Positions 16,887 through 24,812 of a stretch of DNA of 46,835 nucleotides are shown one piece after another. The notes beneath the pieces were generated by a model that searched no databases, had not been told where the DNA came from, and saw nothing but the letters and a program-made list of their open reading frames with translations. The stretch spans positions 1 to 46,835 of the forward strand of contig JBLXBZ010000014.1 in NCBI GenBank assembly GCA_048265185.1. The letters are read 5' to 3'. Each line of letters starts with the position of its first letter. Positions within the stretch are counted from its first letter, which is position 1. This DNA is from JBLXBZ01 sp048265185. GTDB lineage: Bacteria; Pseudomonadota; Alphaproteobacteria; Rhizobiales; Stappiaceae. The position numbers were made by a program, and so were the translations under genes.

Positions 16887-17307
16887 AAAAGAGGAAATCG
16901 AAGGGGCTGAAGCGGATTGTTATGTCCGCGTGATGCGGGAAAAATCAGCACCGGGCATGGTTATGCTTTCGGTTGATGAATATGCACATGGCGATAGCAC
17001 GCTAATGCTAACCCCGGACAAGGCGGACAGGGTAGCCAGTGCGCTGAAACGTTTTGCCAAAAAGGCAAGGGTGGATAAAATAAAAATGAGAACAGGCTTT
17101 GAAATGACCCAAGCGGACCTTGACGGCCTGTTGGCGGCGATGAAACCGGTTCAGTGGGGGGCGCTTCAGTGGGGGGCGACTCTAATCCAACAGGAAAACG
17201 CTAACGCGGCATGGGCACGGCTCGGCGCCAAGATGGGGTTTGATTGGGAGACGGTCCGGCCGACCGGGCAGGGCGATAGGTTCTTTAGCGCGGTGCCGAC
17301 CGCATGA
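16879..17307 (+). CDS. Hypothetical protein
   Basis: A 142-residue protein behind GGGAGGGGAG. It has a small internal tandem repeat (QWGALQWGA, from repeated CAGTGGGGGGCG). Beta-rich N-terminus, helical C-terminus. Its stop merges with the upstream arm of the next cassette. Confidence 0.72.
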   Translation: MDKKEEIEGAEADCYVRVMREKSAPGMVMLSVDEYAHGDSTLMLTPDKADRVASALKRFAKKARVDKIKMRTGFEMTQADLDGLLAAMKPVQWGALQWGATLIQQENANAAWARLGAKMGFDWETVRPTGQGDRFFSAVPTA

Positions 17308-17356
17308 CCAAAATCGAAATTAATTCGTTGACTCAAATTTCTATTGTGTCTAATCT
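17307..17356 (+). promoter_or_regulatory. Cassette promoter/operator, full copy
   Basis: Upstream arm CCAAAATCGAAATTAA, TTGACT (17328-17333), 17-base spacer with AAATTTCTATTGTGTC, TAATCT (17351-17356), then leader CTGATTATCGAAACAGGAGA. Confidence 0.88.
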
Positions 17357-17383
17357 CTGATTATCGAAACAGGAGATCAGCAG

Positions 17384-17602
17384 ATGACAAACGAAGAAGC
17401 AAAAGAGAAAGCGCCCGCACTCGTGAAGAAAAGCGAAATCCGAAACGCGGCGCAGGAAAATATCCTATATGGTATAAAAATCGCCATGTCGCAGGCAAGT
17501 GAGGACGATACTCCCAAGGAAGTTTTTCTTGAAATGCACCGCCAGTTTGAGCGTGTGGCAAAACTGTTCGGTTTTGAGCCGGGAGGGCCCTACTATATCT
17601 AA
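17384..17602 (+). CDS. Hypothetical protein, cassette-duplicated N-terminus
   Basis: A 72-residue protein. Its first residues MTNEEAKEKAPAL nearly equal those of the gene at 19426 (MTYEEAKEKAAAL), together with the whole promoter and leader; the rest differs. Helical; role unknown. Confidence 0.75.
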   Translation: MTNEEAKEKAPALVKKSEIRNAAQENILYGIKIAMSQASEDDTPKEVFLEMHRQFERVAKLFGFEPGGPYYI

Positions 17603-17694
17603 GGCGACCATCTCCCCATTCGAGCCTTTCCAGCGGTTCCCCGATCATGAGATCGCCGCGCGACGTTCACAGCCGAAGAAGACAAATAAAATAA

Positions 17695-17746
17695 TCTAAC
17701 AAAATAGAAATTAATCATTGACCATAATTTCTCTTTCGTCTAATCT
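17695..17746 (+). promoter_or_regulatory. Cassette promoter/operator, best copy
   Basis: Upstream arm TCTAACAAAATAGAAATTA (17695-17713), TTGACC (17718-17723), 17-base spacer with TAATTTCTCTTTCGTC, TAATCT (17741-17746). The arms are near-perfect inverted repeats centred on the -35. Confidence 0.9.
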
Positions 17747-17775
17747 CTGATTATCGGAAATCGGAGGGTATCCAA

Positions 17776-17952
17776 ATGTCACAGGTTCTTAGGACGGCTC
17801 ATAGGGACGGCGCGGCCTATGTTCTTGAAGTCAAAGAGAAGGACGGCAGCTTAACATATTACGTTTATGGCGTGTATGGGAACCGACCGGAAGCCTGTAA
17901 CTCTCTGGAAACCGCTAAAGACTTCATTCAGAAGCACAAAAAAACCAAATAG
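17776..17952 (+). CDS. Small WGR-like hypothetical protein
   Basis: A 58-residue protein directly behind the best cassette and GGAGGG. AAYVLEVKEKDGSLTYYVYGVYGNR forms beta strands reminiscent of a short WGR-type sheet; basic C-terminus (KHKKTK). Function unknown. Confidence 0.7.
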   Translation: MSQVLRTAHRDGAAYVLEVKEKDGSLTYYVYGVYGNRPEACNSLETAKDFIQKHKKTK

Positions 17953-17970
17953 TTATCGGAGGATATCCAA

Positions 17971-18240
17971 ATGACCAGTTCATTCAACGAAGCAACAAAA
18001 AATCTTCAGGCAGCGAACGCAGCTTTTAAAGAGGCAACGCGCGCCCATCTGATCGAGATGATCAAGCATGAAGAGGCGCCTGCTGATCAGATTAGGCTCT
18101 TGAGCATCGAGCAACAGGCCAGCGCAACCACGCTGAGCGGTGACACGGCAACACGGATGATCAACGATATTATGGTGGGCGAGACAGTCCGCTTGATTTA
18201 CGAAATCGCGGCGACGGGCCGGAAGGTCAGCGCGCTTTAA
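17971..18240 (+). CDS. Hypothetical helical protein
   Basis: An 89-residue, mostly alpha-helical protein after GGAGGAT. No motif recognised. Confidence 0.72.
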   Translation: MTSSFNEATKNLQAANAAFKEATRAHLIEMIKHEEAPADQIRLLSIEQQASATTLSGDTATRMINDIMVGETVRLIYEIAATGRKVSAL

Positions 18241-18262
18241 TCAACGCTGAAAGGGGGGTGAA

Positions 18263-18538
18263 ATGCCATTTTTCACATATGATGACGACTTGCGCGACGG
18301 GGTAGAGCCGCTTTCAAAGAGTGAGCGCGCTTGGATATCCCGTCTTGAAAAGGTGCTTCTCTCATGCCCAACCGAGAGGTTGCACCTAGTCACGATTGGC
18401 GACCCTGACTTGAGCGTTGTCGATATCAAAGTTGCAATATCGGAAGGCGTTGAATTGTCTGATGGTGGGGCTTCGTCTGGTGGCGTTGAGCTGGCTAACG
18501 TGAAAAGCCGCCCAAATATTCACGGCGTTGCAGGCTAA
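18263..18538 (+). CDS. Conserved phage hypothetical protein
   Basis: A 91-residue protein. LSKSERAWISRLEKVLLSCP followed by TIGDPDLSVVD and a final HGVAG is a pattern I recognise from many phage proteins of unknown role. AAGGGGGG precedes ATG. Confidence 0.78.
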   Translation: MPFFTYDDDLRDGVEPLSKSERAWISRLEKVLLSCPTERLHLVTIGDPDLSVVDIKVAISEGVELSDGGASSGGVELANVKSRPNIHGVAG

Positions 18539-18570
18539 AAGTTACATACAAACTAATTGGGATACCAAAA

Positions 18571-18834
18571 ATGAAAAGCCTTACACAAGTCCAGTGCAAA
18601 GAATTCTTTGTTTCAAACCTTCAAGGGATTATCGAGAGCTTTGATTCTTTGGAAGCGGAAACCCCGTGGTCAAACATACCGCCTGAATGGTGGTTTGACA
18701 TGATGGCCTTGCAGAAAACAGCCCGGGAAATGATCGAAAAGCACCGGGCCGTCCCCCCGGGTTGCCCGGTCAAGCAGGAACACGCGGATCAAGTTGTTCG
18801 GGATTTCCGAGAAGTTGAAGGGGGCAAACAGTGA
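18571..18834 (+). CDS. Hypothetical protein
   Basis: An 87-residue helical protein with PPEWWFDMMAL and a short basic/acidic tail. It overlaps the next GTG (GTGA). Weak upstream ribosome site. Confidence 0.68.
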   Translation: MKSLTQVQCKEFFVSNLQGIIESFDSLEAETPWSNIPPEWWFDMMALQKTAREMIEKHRAVPPGCPVKQEHADQVVRDFREVEGGKQ

Positions 18835-18986
18835 GCGCGATTGAAAGAAGAAATCTGGAGCTTGCTGTTTTCCGCGCAACAGACTCCTGCAAGCAGGCTA
18901 AAGGTTTTGGCGAGAGCCTTACAACACTGCGAACTGAAGACATTTCGGTAATCCTGAATGCACTCTCTAAAATGAAGGAGGGCTAG
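18831..18986 (+). CDS. Small hypothetical protein
   Basis: A 51-residue protein starting at GTG in a GTGA overlap, ending three bases before the next ATG. Helical. Supported mainly by the coupled overlap and spacing. Confidence 0.58.
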   Translation: MSAIERRNLELAVFRATDSCKQAKGFGESLTTLRTEDISVILNALSKMKEG

Positions 18987-18989
18987 ACC

Positions 18990-19334
18990 ATGGCCGCACC
19001 AGTTTTTAAGAGTCTTGAGCGCCAGATTATTGAGCGGCTTCTAGCCGATCTGGCCGAGGGCGGTTACAGCTTCGCGCTATCCATAAGCGGCGATCAAATC
19101 AGCGGGTGGGAAACCTCAGTAGCTCCGATTGTCAAGGCGATGGAAAACCATGTTTTCAGTGAAGCTTTTCTTGAAGTTGTGAGCATTAATGTAGTTGGTC
19201 GGACAGCCTACATTTTGCTCGTTCCTGAGAATGGCTATGAAGTGATTTCAGATTACAGCATCAGCCTTGAGCCCGTGATTAAACCTATTAACGATGATAT
19301 CAACCGGTGTCAGACTGATTTTTTCTTCCGTTAA
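18990..19334 (+). CDS. Conserved phage hypothetical protein
   Basis: A 114-residue protein; GRTAYILLVPENGYEVISDYS resembles the VxLVYGN..VISDYT strand of a common phage family without known role. AAGGAGGG upstream. Confidence 0.76.
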   Translation: MAAPVFKSLERQIIERLLADLAEGGYSFALSISGDQISGWETSVAPIVKAMENHVFSEAFLEVVSINVVGRTAYILLVPENGYEVISDYSISLEPVIKPINDDINRCQTDFFFR

Positions 19335-19369
19335 TCAGCGAAAAAAAATACCCGAAAGGGAAAATATTC

Positions 19370-19398
19370 TTGACCTGATTTTCCGTTTCGTCTAATCT
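19370..19398 (+). promoter_or_regulatory. Cassette promoter
   Basis: TTGACC (19370-19375), 17-base spacer with GATTTTCCGTTTCGTC, TAATCT (19393-19398), then leader CTGATTATCGAAACGGGAGA. Upstream arm is weak. Confidence 0.85.
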
Positions 19399-19425
19399 CT
19401 GATTATCGAAACGGGAGACAAAACG

Positions 19426-19689
19426 ATGACCTACGAAGAAGCAAAAGAAAAAGCGGCCGCACTTGACAAAGAAGTGTCTGTGGCTGGCGCCGCTCACCGG
19501 GCACACCCGCGCACCGGTTTGATGGGGCTCCCTGTCGAGGAGGTCCGCCTGTCCCCTGAATTTCGCAAGACATTGGGCGCGCTGAAATCCGCGCAAAACG
19601 CGGTAAGGGCTCACAATTCTTTCATGTTGGCTAGATTCCGGATTGAAATTCTGGACGAACGGGCCGCGCGCCGTGCTCCGAAGGGTTGA
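19426..19689 (+). CDS. Hypothetical protein, cassette-duplicated N-terminus
   Basis: An 87-residue protein sharing promoter, leader and about 13 N-terminal residues with the gene at 17384, then diverging into a basic helical tail (ERAARRAPKG). Confidence 0.74.
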   Translation: MTYEEAKEKAAALDKEVSVAGAAHRAHPRTGLMGLPVEEVRLSPEFRKTLGALKSAQNAVRAHNSFMLARFRIEILDERAARRAPKG

Positions 19690-19693
19690 GCCG

Positions 19694-19921
19694 ATGAAAA
19701 CCTATGTTCAAAAAATCAAGGGCACCGATGCTATTGTTGAATACTTCTATGATAGATCGGTTTGGGCTTGGACCGCTTACGCCATGCTCGGTATCAAGGA
19801 AATCACCGAAACGCGTTATTGCTCTGACCGGGAAGGATTGCCCGGACTGATTTCCGAGGTTGAGTCCTTGGCGCGCGAGGCTCTGACATCAGAAGATTCA
19901 TTTACGGTAAAGGAGGGTTGA
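19694..19921 (+). CDS. Hypothetical protein
   Basis: A 75-residue protein with N-terminal beta strands and aromatic patch (YFYDRSVWAWTAYAML). ATG 19694 follows GGGTTGAG. Role unknown. Confidence 0.7.
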   Translation: MKTYVQKIKGTDAIVEYFYDRSVWAWTAYAMLGIKEITETRYCSDREGLPGLISEVESLAREALTSEDSFTVKEG

Positions 19922-19923
19922 TC

Positions 19924-20283
19924 ATGGTTCAGGTTATTACGGCCGAAGGAGCCGCCCGGGCCGCGCTTGCCGCCCATGCGGAAGGGCGTCTTGGTTTCCA
20001 GCGCGGTCATGAAATGTGCCAGTATGAATATGAAGATGGCGGGTGCTGCGCAATCGGCGCCGTGCTTACCCCGGAGACTCTGAAACTGGTTCATGAGAAC
20101 CATGAAAACGGCTGCTCTGTTAATACTCTTCTTGAGCAAGATTTGATTTCGGTGCCCGGTGACGATCTTTTCAAGCTTTCCAAGTTGCAGGAATTTCATG
20201 ACGAGGCTTGCGATAGTCGTTCTTTATACGAAAAAATGTTTCTTGAATATGCCCGGGAGCTTGCCGGGGAGGAGCCAGCATGA
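19924..20283 (+). CDS. Conserved phage hypothetical protein (CAIGA type)
   Basis: A 119-residue protein. CQYEYEDGGCCAIGAVLTPE resembles the Cys-CAIGA segment seen in a phage and bacterial family of unknown role. ATG 19924 preferred over TTG 19918 because AAGGAGGG would touch the latter. Confidence 0.74.
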   Translation: MVQVITAEGAARAALAAHAEGRLGFQRGHEMCQYEYEDGGCCAIGAVLTPETLKLVHENHENGCSVNTLLEQDLISVPGDDLFKLSKLQEFHDEACDSRSLYEKMFLEYARELAGEEPA

Positions 20284-20678
20284 AAAAGCTAATAGGGACA
20301 ATAGACTTGACTCCGACTTGGGAAGGCGTTCTTCCGGGGTTGCTCGCAACTTTCAACAATAGCCCCGTTGAAAAAACCAATTTTGCGGAATCCCAGCTTC
20401 AGCGTATGGCCCAAGTGGCTGATAAATACGTTGCAGATCAGAAGGGCTTCCCTATTGCCAGCGCCCCGGACGATGGGACTCAGTTCCTTGTCTGGCTACC
20501 TGATCACAAGCGCTTTGAGGTCATCAGTTATGACAAGAGCCACGATCTGTTTTGGACAGGTGGCGAAGACGATGCGCTGGAAACTCGCATGGTATTCGTG
20601 GCCGAACAACTGGCGGAATCGCGCTGCTGGCCTCTCCCGCCGTCGCCTGAGCCCGTTGACACAGAGGCCAGCACATGA
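20280..20678 (+). CDS. DUF551-like hypothetical protein
   Basis: A 132-residue protein. The C-terminal half has FPIASAPDDGTQFLVW, similar to the W.PI..AP.DGT.VLVW core of DUF551-type phage proteins. The N-terminus (TPTWEGVLPGLLA) is also common in phages. ATGA overlap. Confidence 0.75.
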   Translation: MKKLIGTIDLTPTWEGVLPGLLATFNNSPVEKTNFAESQLQRMAQVADKYVADQKGFPIASAPDDGTQFLVWLPDHKRFEVISYDKSHDLFWTGGEDDALETRMVFVAEQLAESRCWPLPPSPEPVDTEAST

Positions 20679-20869
20679 GCGCCCGGCATGTGGACACGGC
20701 CGATTGGCGCCCCTCGCGTGACGCTTACGCTATGGCCGCGTTCAAGGTTCTATGCGCCGGGATTAATGAGAGTGATCAGATTGATTTAGCGAACGGTGAT
20801 CAGCACGGAACCGTGACGGCCAAAGCAGCATACCGGCTGGCCGATGCTATGATAGAGGAGGGAGCATGA
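20675..20869 (+). CDS. Small hypothetical protein
   Basis: A 64-residue protein coupled by ATGA overlaps on both sides. Helical, acidic; no family recognised. Confidence 0.65.
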   Translation: MSARHVDTADWRPSRDAYAMAAFKVLCAGINESDQIDLANGDQHGTVTAKAAYRLADAMIEEGA

Positions 20870-21162
20870 CAGATAAAACAGAAATGCGCGTTTGGTGGAT
20901 TCCACAAGCTGGACTCTTTGAGGCGTTTGAAACCCCTGTTTCAAGCGTCGAAGAAGGCGTTAAAATCATGGACGTTCTGGCCGGTTATGATCAATTTCAA
21001 TTGAAGCATCATATCAAGCCAGACTACTGCAATACAGGTGGCCTTCAGGTTCTTGAAAACGGGGAATGGCTCGATTGGATTGATGATGAAACGGGCGAAG
21101 ATGACCCGCGCGAATTCATCCGGTCGCAGGTTGCTTTTATGGTTTCGGAGGGCGGACTCTGA
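20866..21162 (+). CDS. Conserved phage hypothetical protein
   Basis: A 98-residue protein. RVWWIPQ, VSSVEEGVKIMDVLA, DQFQLKH, IKPDYCNTGGL and DDETGEDDPREF form a pattern I recognise as widespread in phages. Function is unknown. Confidence 0.82.
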   Translation: MTDKTEMRVWWIPQAGLFEAFETPVSSVEEGVKIMDVLAGYDQFQLKHHIKPDYCNTGGLQVLENGEWLDWIDDETGEDDPREFIRSQVAFMVSEGGL

Positions 21163-21173
21163 CCCTACTTTTT

Positions 21174-21542
21174 TTGGATGGTCAGTCATCCTCTAAAACT
21201 GACGCGGCAAAAAAGACCGGAGAAACCTTTACGCGGATGAAAGAAAAGCACCGCCGTAACGCGTTTAAAGCGATGTTGAATGCTGTAGAGGTCGAGACTG
21301 AGAAAGAGCGTCTATTTTCGGGCTGGCTCCCCATCTCAGAAGCTCCCCGCGACGGAACCGAAATTGATATAACTTGGTTCGACGCTGGGTTCCCCCATGA
21401 TATTTGCCGAATGAAATGGGGGCACATTCAGCGGAATGGGCTGTTCCCGGGGCGGGTTGGCATGTGGGTTACCGAGTGCGGGAAATTTACTTGGGACGAA
21501 AGCGGGGGGCACGGACCCACTCATTTTAGGCGCGTTAAATAG
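21174..21542 (+). CDS. DUF551-like protein
   Basis: A 122-residue protein with GWLPISEAPRDGTEIDITWF, the classic DUF551 motif. The TTG at 21174 has no close ribosome site. A CTG at 21159 would lie seven bases after GGAGG and overlap the upstream stop as CTGA, so an unusual start is possible. Confidence 0.78.
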   Translation: MDGQSSSKTDAAKKTGETFTRMKEKHRRNAFKAMLNAVEVETEKERLFSGWLPISEAPRDGTEIDITWFDAGFPHDICRMKWGHIQRNGLFPGRVGMWVTECGKFTWDESGGHGPTHFRRVK

Positions 21543-21567
21543 CCAAATAGGAAAGAAAGGGTTAAAA

Positions 21568-22089
21568 ATGTCGATTGTTCAGGATGCTGTTGCGTTCTCT
21601 ACAGAAATGCACGCGGGCCAGACCCGGAAATATACGGGAGAGCCTTATATTGTTCACCCGATGCGCGTAGCTCTGACCGTCGCGGCTACAAGGGCAGATA
21701 ACAAAACGGTAGCGGCGGCGGTCCTTCATGACGTGGTGGAAGATACGGAAGCGACCGAGTCCGACATTCTTAAGCTGTTCGGCCCTACGGTCTGCCGGTT
21801 GGTCATGAGCGTTACAGATGTCAGCGTTCCGGCCGATGGGAACAGAGCCGCCCGAAAAGCCATTGACCGCGCCCATCTTGCGAAGGCTTGCGCAGGCGGA
21901 AAAACAATCAAACTTGCTGACCTTATCGACAATACGGAAAGCATTGTTGCCCATGACCCGGATTTTGCCGCTGTCTATCTGGATGAAAAACGGGCTCTTC
22001 TGCCTCACCTTCTGGGAGGCTCTTCCTCTTTGTGGTTTCAGGCCGCTTTTCAGGCTGGTTTTGTTATGAGGGGGGTAGCCCATGCCTGA
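21568..22089 (+). CDS. SpoT/MESH1-type HD-domain hydrolase
   Basis: A 173-residue protein. H..Q.RKYTGEPYIVHPMRVA (residues 14-33), AAVLHDVVEDTEAT (about 49-62) and IKLADLIDNTES match the HD pyrophosphohydrolase domain of RelA/SpoT and MESH1. With no synthetase domain it would hydrolyse (p)ppGpp or a related nucleotide and could blunt the host stringent response. AGGAAAGAAAGGG lies upstream of ATG. Confidence 0.85.
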   Translation: MSIVQDAVAFSTEMHAGQTRKYTGEPYIVHPMRVALTVAATRADNKTVAAAVLHDVVEDTEATESDILKLFGPTVCRLVMSVTDVSVPADGNRAARKAIDRAHLAKACAGGKTIKLADLIDNTESIVAHDPDFAAVYLDEKRALLPHLLGGSSSLWFQAAFQAGFVMRGVAHA

Positions 22090-22579
22090 TATATTCACCG
22101 TTGGGGACGCGACGTTTTCCGAGTGTGGCGCCTACCGTTACAGGCTGTCACGGATATGGAATCCGGCCCTGCCTCTCTGTACGTTTATCATGCTGAATCC
22201 ATCAACGGCAGGCGCACTTGCCGATGACACTACTATCACTCGCTGCATAGGGTTCTCAATGGAATTTGGTTGCGGCGGTTTGATCGTGGTGAACCTGTTT
22301 GCCTTCCGGGCGACAAACCCAAAGGATATGTTCGGGGTTGCCGATCCTATCGGACCCGGGAACGATGCGGCTATAGCCGATGCGGCTAAGACCGATGGCC
22401 CGGTTATTTGCGCATGGGGCGCTAACGGCTGGCACATGGGGCGTGACCAACAAGTTTTAGCCTTGCTGGAAGCCCGGGGAACGCGCCCCATGTCCCTCAA
22501 GGTCACAAAGGATGGGTTCCCCGGTCATCCTCTTTACCTGCCCTACGGGATCACCCCCCGGACTTACACGGTGGCGTGA
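22082..22579 (+). CDS. DUF1643 family protein
   Basis: A 165-residue protein with FIMLNPSTAGALADDTTITRC, GGLIVVNLFAFRATNP, ICAWGANG and GFPGHPLYLPYG, all DUF1643 signatures. The family is found in bacteria and phages and has no established activity. It overlaps the HD hydrolase by eight bases. Confidence 0.9.
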   Translation: MPDIFTVGDATFSECGAYRYRLSRIWNPALPLCTFIMLNPSTAGALADDTTITRCIGFSMEFGCGGLIVVNLFAFRATNPKDMFGVADPIGPGNDAAIADAAKTDGPVICAWGANGWHMGRDQQVLALLEARGTRPMSLKVTKDGFPGHPLYLPYGITPRTYTVA

Positions 22580-22842
22580 CAAAAATGAAAGTTAAAAACT
22601 TTACATTTGATGATTCGGTTATCAGCTCTGTACGCGCTTATTTGATTGATCGTGAACAGTTCACCATTGCGACGGTAAGGCGTGAACTTTACAGGCGTGT
22701 ACCTGTATGTGCAGGGATGTTTGAAACGGCTGATCGAGCCGCCGACCGTCTCTTGCAAAGAATGAAGAAGGCCGGGGAGATAGAATTCAGAAGAGGGGCT
22801 TGGCGTAATTCTAAACTTAATTTTTCAAAAAAATTGCCATAA
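22576..22842 (+). CDS. Possible winged-helix protein
   Basis: An 88-residue protein starting at GTG (GTGA overlap). FTIATVRRELYRRVPV...ADRLLQRMKKAGEIEFRRGAWR reads as helix-turn-helix plus wing. Possibly DNA-binding. Confidence 0.65.
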   Translation: MTKMKVKNFTFDDSVISSVRAYLIDREQFTIATVRRELYRRVPVCAGMFETADRAADRLLQRMKKAGEIEFRRGAWRNSKLNFSKKLP

Positions 22843-22886
22843 TCGAAATTATCTTATTGACCCTTCTTTTCTAAAATGGCTATTGT
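22839..22886 (+). promoter_or_regulatory. Cassette promoter/operator
   Basis: Upstream arm ATAATCGAAATTAT, TTGACC (22857-22862), 18-base spacer with TTCTTTTCTAAAATGGC, TATTGT (22881-22886). This copy uses the GGC variant of the arm. Confidence 0.7.
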
Positions 22887-22915
22887 TGATCATCAACAAA
22901 ACAGAGGAACGTTTG

Positions 22916-23149
22916 ATGCTCAACGAATTCAAAAAAGGCGACCGGGTGAAGATCAGTAATCCGGAAGGTTTTCACACGTTTGGGGACGATGTGATGACGG
23001 TTTCGGCCGTCACCCGCCGCAAAGGCGGCGAAACCATCGCGTTGATGAATGAAGAGCGCATTACTTCCGGTAGCAAGTTCCCGAATTTCAGGATTGTTGT
23101 CCCTGAGTTTCGCGCTCTGGGCGCTGGCTGGACCATCGAGAAAATTTAA
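22916..23149 (+). CDS. Small beta-barrel-like hypothetical protein
   Basis: A 77-residue protein behind AGAGGAA. FKKGDRVKI and DDVMTVSAV faintly recall DUF2158-type GD.V...MTV proteins. A hairpin GGCGGGG / CCCCGCC follows at 23164-23183. Confidence 0.65.
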   Translation: MLNEFKKGDRVKISNPEGFHTFGDDVMTVSAVTRRKGGETIALMNEERITSGSKFPNFRIVVPEFRALGAGWTIEKI

Positions 23150-23200
23150 ACATCTGGAACAATGGCGGGGGGTCAGCCCCGCCCCACTGGAGGGCATAAA

Positions 23201-23590
23201 ATGAGACTTACCCCGGCCGAACACCACGTTCTTAGCGTGGTGGGATGCAATCCAACGCTTGGAGCTTCCTACGCAATGATAGCGGCTGAGGAGCCTGATA
23301 TTGCTATGGCTGACCTTGCCGACGCGGTTCAAAGCCTTCAGTTCAAGGGGCTTCTTGCGCCTTGGTGTTTCGATGCCGATATATCGAAAACACAGTTTTA
23401 CCAGACGGCAAAGGCTAGGGCCTTGGAAACCCAGACAACTGAAATCTGGGTGGCGGTGTCGGCCGGTGATCATGGCGAGCTTTCTATCAGCGGGATCAAC
23501 GAAGAACGCGTGAACATTGCCGGGATGGCAAAGCAACGGGGTATTGTCGGTTTGCACCGGGTTACCCTTCGCGCCGAGGTCGAAGAATGA
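23201..23590 (+). CDS. Winged-helix-like protein, paralogue A
   Basis: A 129-residue protein. The N-terminus (LTPAEHHVLSVVG...LADAVQSLQFKGLL) resembles a winged helix; the C-terminus IWVAVSAGDHGELSISG...GLHRVTLRAE is shared with the next gene. Tandem paralogues, possibly DNA-binding. GGAGGG precedes ATG. Confidence 0.72.
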   Translation: MRLTPAEHHVLSVVGCNPTLGASYAMIAAEEPDIAMADLADAVQSLQFKGLLAPWCFDADISKTQFYQTAKARALETQTTEIWVAVSAGDHGELSISGINEERVNIAGMAKQRGIVGLHRVTLRAEVEE

Positions 23591-23943
23591 GCGCGGAGAT
23601 GAGTCAGTTAGAAAAAGAAATTCTTAAGTTCATCATTGACAGGCCCGGTAATGGAGTCCCGGATCACATCCTTTTCAATGAGATTAGCGCCGGTTTTTTA
23701 CCTATGGCTAAAGCCTTGACTTCCCTAACTGATCGCGGATTGATCGTTGAAGCGGAAAGCATGATTTTTGCTGTGTCAAATCCCTCAAAACATTCCGTCT
23801 GGGTTGCTGTCGGCAGGGACGATAGGGGCGGGCTCTTCATTCTTAGCAGCGCTTGCGACCGTGAGGGGATTTCAACCGAGTGGAACCATAAGCGCCTTGT
23901 TGGGATTAACCGGGTGGCACTCAGAGAGGAATATGACGCATGA
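23587..23943 (+). CDS. Winged-helix-like protein, paralogue B
   Basis: A 118-residue protein coupled by ATGA. VWVAVGRDDRGGLFILSS...GINRVALREE aligns with the C-terminus of its upstream neighbour; the N-terminus again looks like a winged helix (LEKEILKFIIDRPG). Confidence 0.72.
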   Translation: MSAEMSQLEKEILKFIIDRPGNGVPDHILFNEISAGFLPMAKALTSLTDRGLIVEAESMIFAVSNPSKHSVWVAVGRDDRGGLFILSSACDREGISTEWNHKRLVGINRVALREEYDA

Positions 23944-24212
23944 CATTTGTTTATGTTCCTGAGTGTGAAGCTGTCGGACTAGACCCGGCCGAGATAGGGA
24001 AGCGCGCCCGTAGAATTTCTAATGCGGCTAAGGAGCTTAGAAAGATGGGGGTTGTTATTTTCGGCGGTTCTGGAAATGGGACTCTGAGGTTTGGGCGTAG
24101 CAATCCCGGGAAAGGCGCCATCGTTCTTGCTGATCTTGACGGCGTTTTTGATGGCGGGGACGGCGCTTATTCTGAAGGTGGCGACGGTTTGCTAAGGGGG
24201 GAAGACGCATGA
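23940..24212 (+). CDS. Hypothetical protein
   Basis: A 90-residue protein in an ATGA overlap. Helical first half, then Gly/Asp-rich tail. No family recognised. Confidence 0.7.
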   Translation: MTFVYVPECEAVGLDPAEIGKRARRISNAAKELRKMGVVIFGGSGNGTLRFGRSNPGKGAIVLADLDGVFDGGDGAYSEGGDGLLRGEDA

Positions 24213-24619
24213 AAATCAACGCAAGCATTGATATTCTTGTTGACGGTGAAGGCGCGCGGATCAACGTCTATGATAGGGATGCGCGCTGTTGCTTCCTGAA
24301 AATAGCAATGAGCCCGGAACAGTTGTCGGCCGCTCTTGGGAGGTTGTCCCGGGGGCCTGTACTGTCGGCGGAAATCCAACACCTTGACCGGCTTGGGAAA
24401 ACAATGGAAGTAAACCAGATTGTTTTTCCTATGCCTGCCGATCACACGGAAAACAGGGTTTCTTCCGCGATAAAAGCTTTGGCTGATTATGTCCCTGATG
24501 GCTGGGTGGCCGATCTTGCTTTCAATTCTCAGGGTTCATTTTTCAGTCGCGAGGGGATGTTATGGGCGCGGACGGTTATCCGTCGCTGGGTCGATTCCTC
24601 GGAGTCCGAAGATGTTTAG
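24209..24619 (+). CDS. Hypothetical protein
   Basis: A 136-residue protein, beta-rich at the start (INASIDILVDGEGARINVYD) and helical later. Unrecognised. ATGA overlap. Confidence 0.72.
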   Translation: MKINASIDILVDGEGARINVYDRDARCCFLKIAMSPEQLSAALGRLSRGPVLSAEIQHLDRLGKTMEVNQIVFPMPADHTENRVSSAIKALADYVPDGWVADLAFNSQGSFFSREGMLWARTVIRRWVDSSESEDV

Positions 24620-24659
24620 GCGGTCCCTGAGTTTCCTGAACGATTGAAGGTTTTTTGAT

Positions 24660-24812
24660 ATGAGTGATTTGGATGATCTGAGCACCAAATATCTTCAGTC
24701 TGAGAGGGTTCGCCTGTTCAAGCTTAGGGCTGAAGCCGCTAGGAGCATTGCCGAGATTGAGGCTGAACTTACCAAGCGCAAGGAAGGAACTGTTGACAAT
24801 GGCAAAAGTTGA
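24660..24812 (+). CDS. Small coiled-coil protein
   Basis: A 50-residue, highly charged helix (VRLFKLRAEAARSIAEIEAEL). It overlaps the next ATG by 14 bases. Ribosome site GAAGG is somewhat far upstream. Confidence 0.58.
   Translation: MSDLDDLSTKYLQSERVRLFKLRAEAARSIAEIEAELTKRKEGTVDNGKS

Noticed and set aside
21436..21567. Upstream extension of the HD hydrolase
   Set aside because: The HD domain begins right after ATG 21568, and the extension overlaps the DUF551-like gene out of frame.
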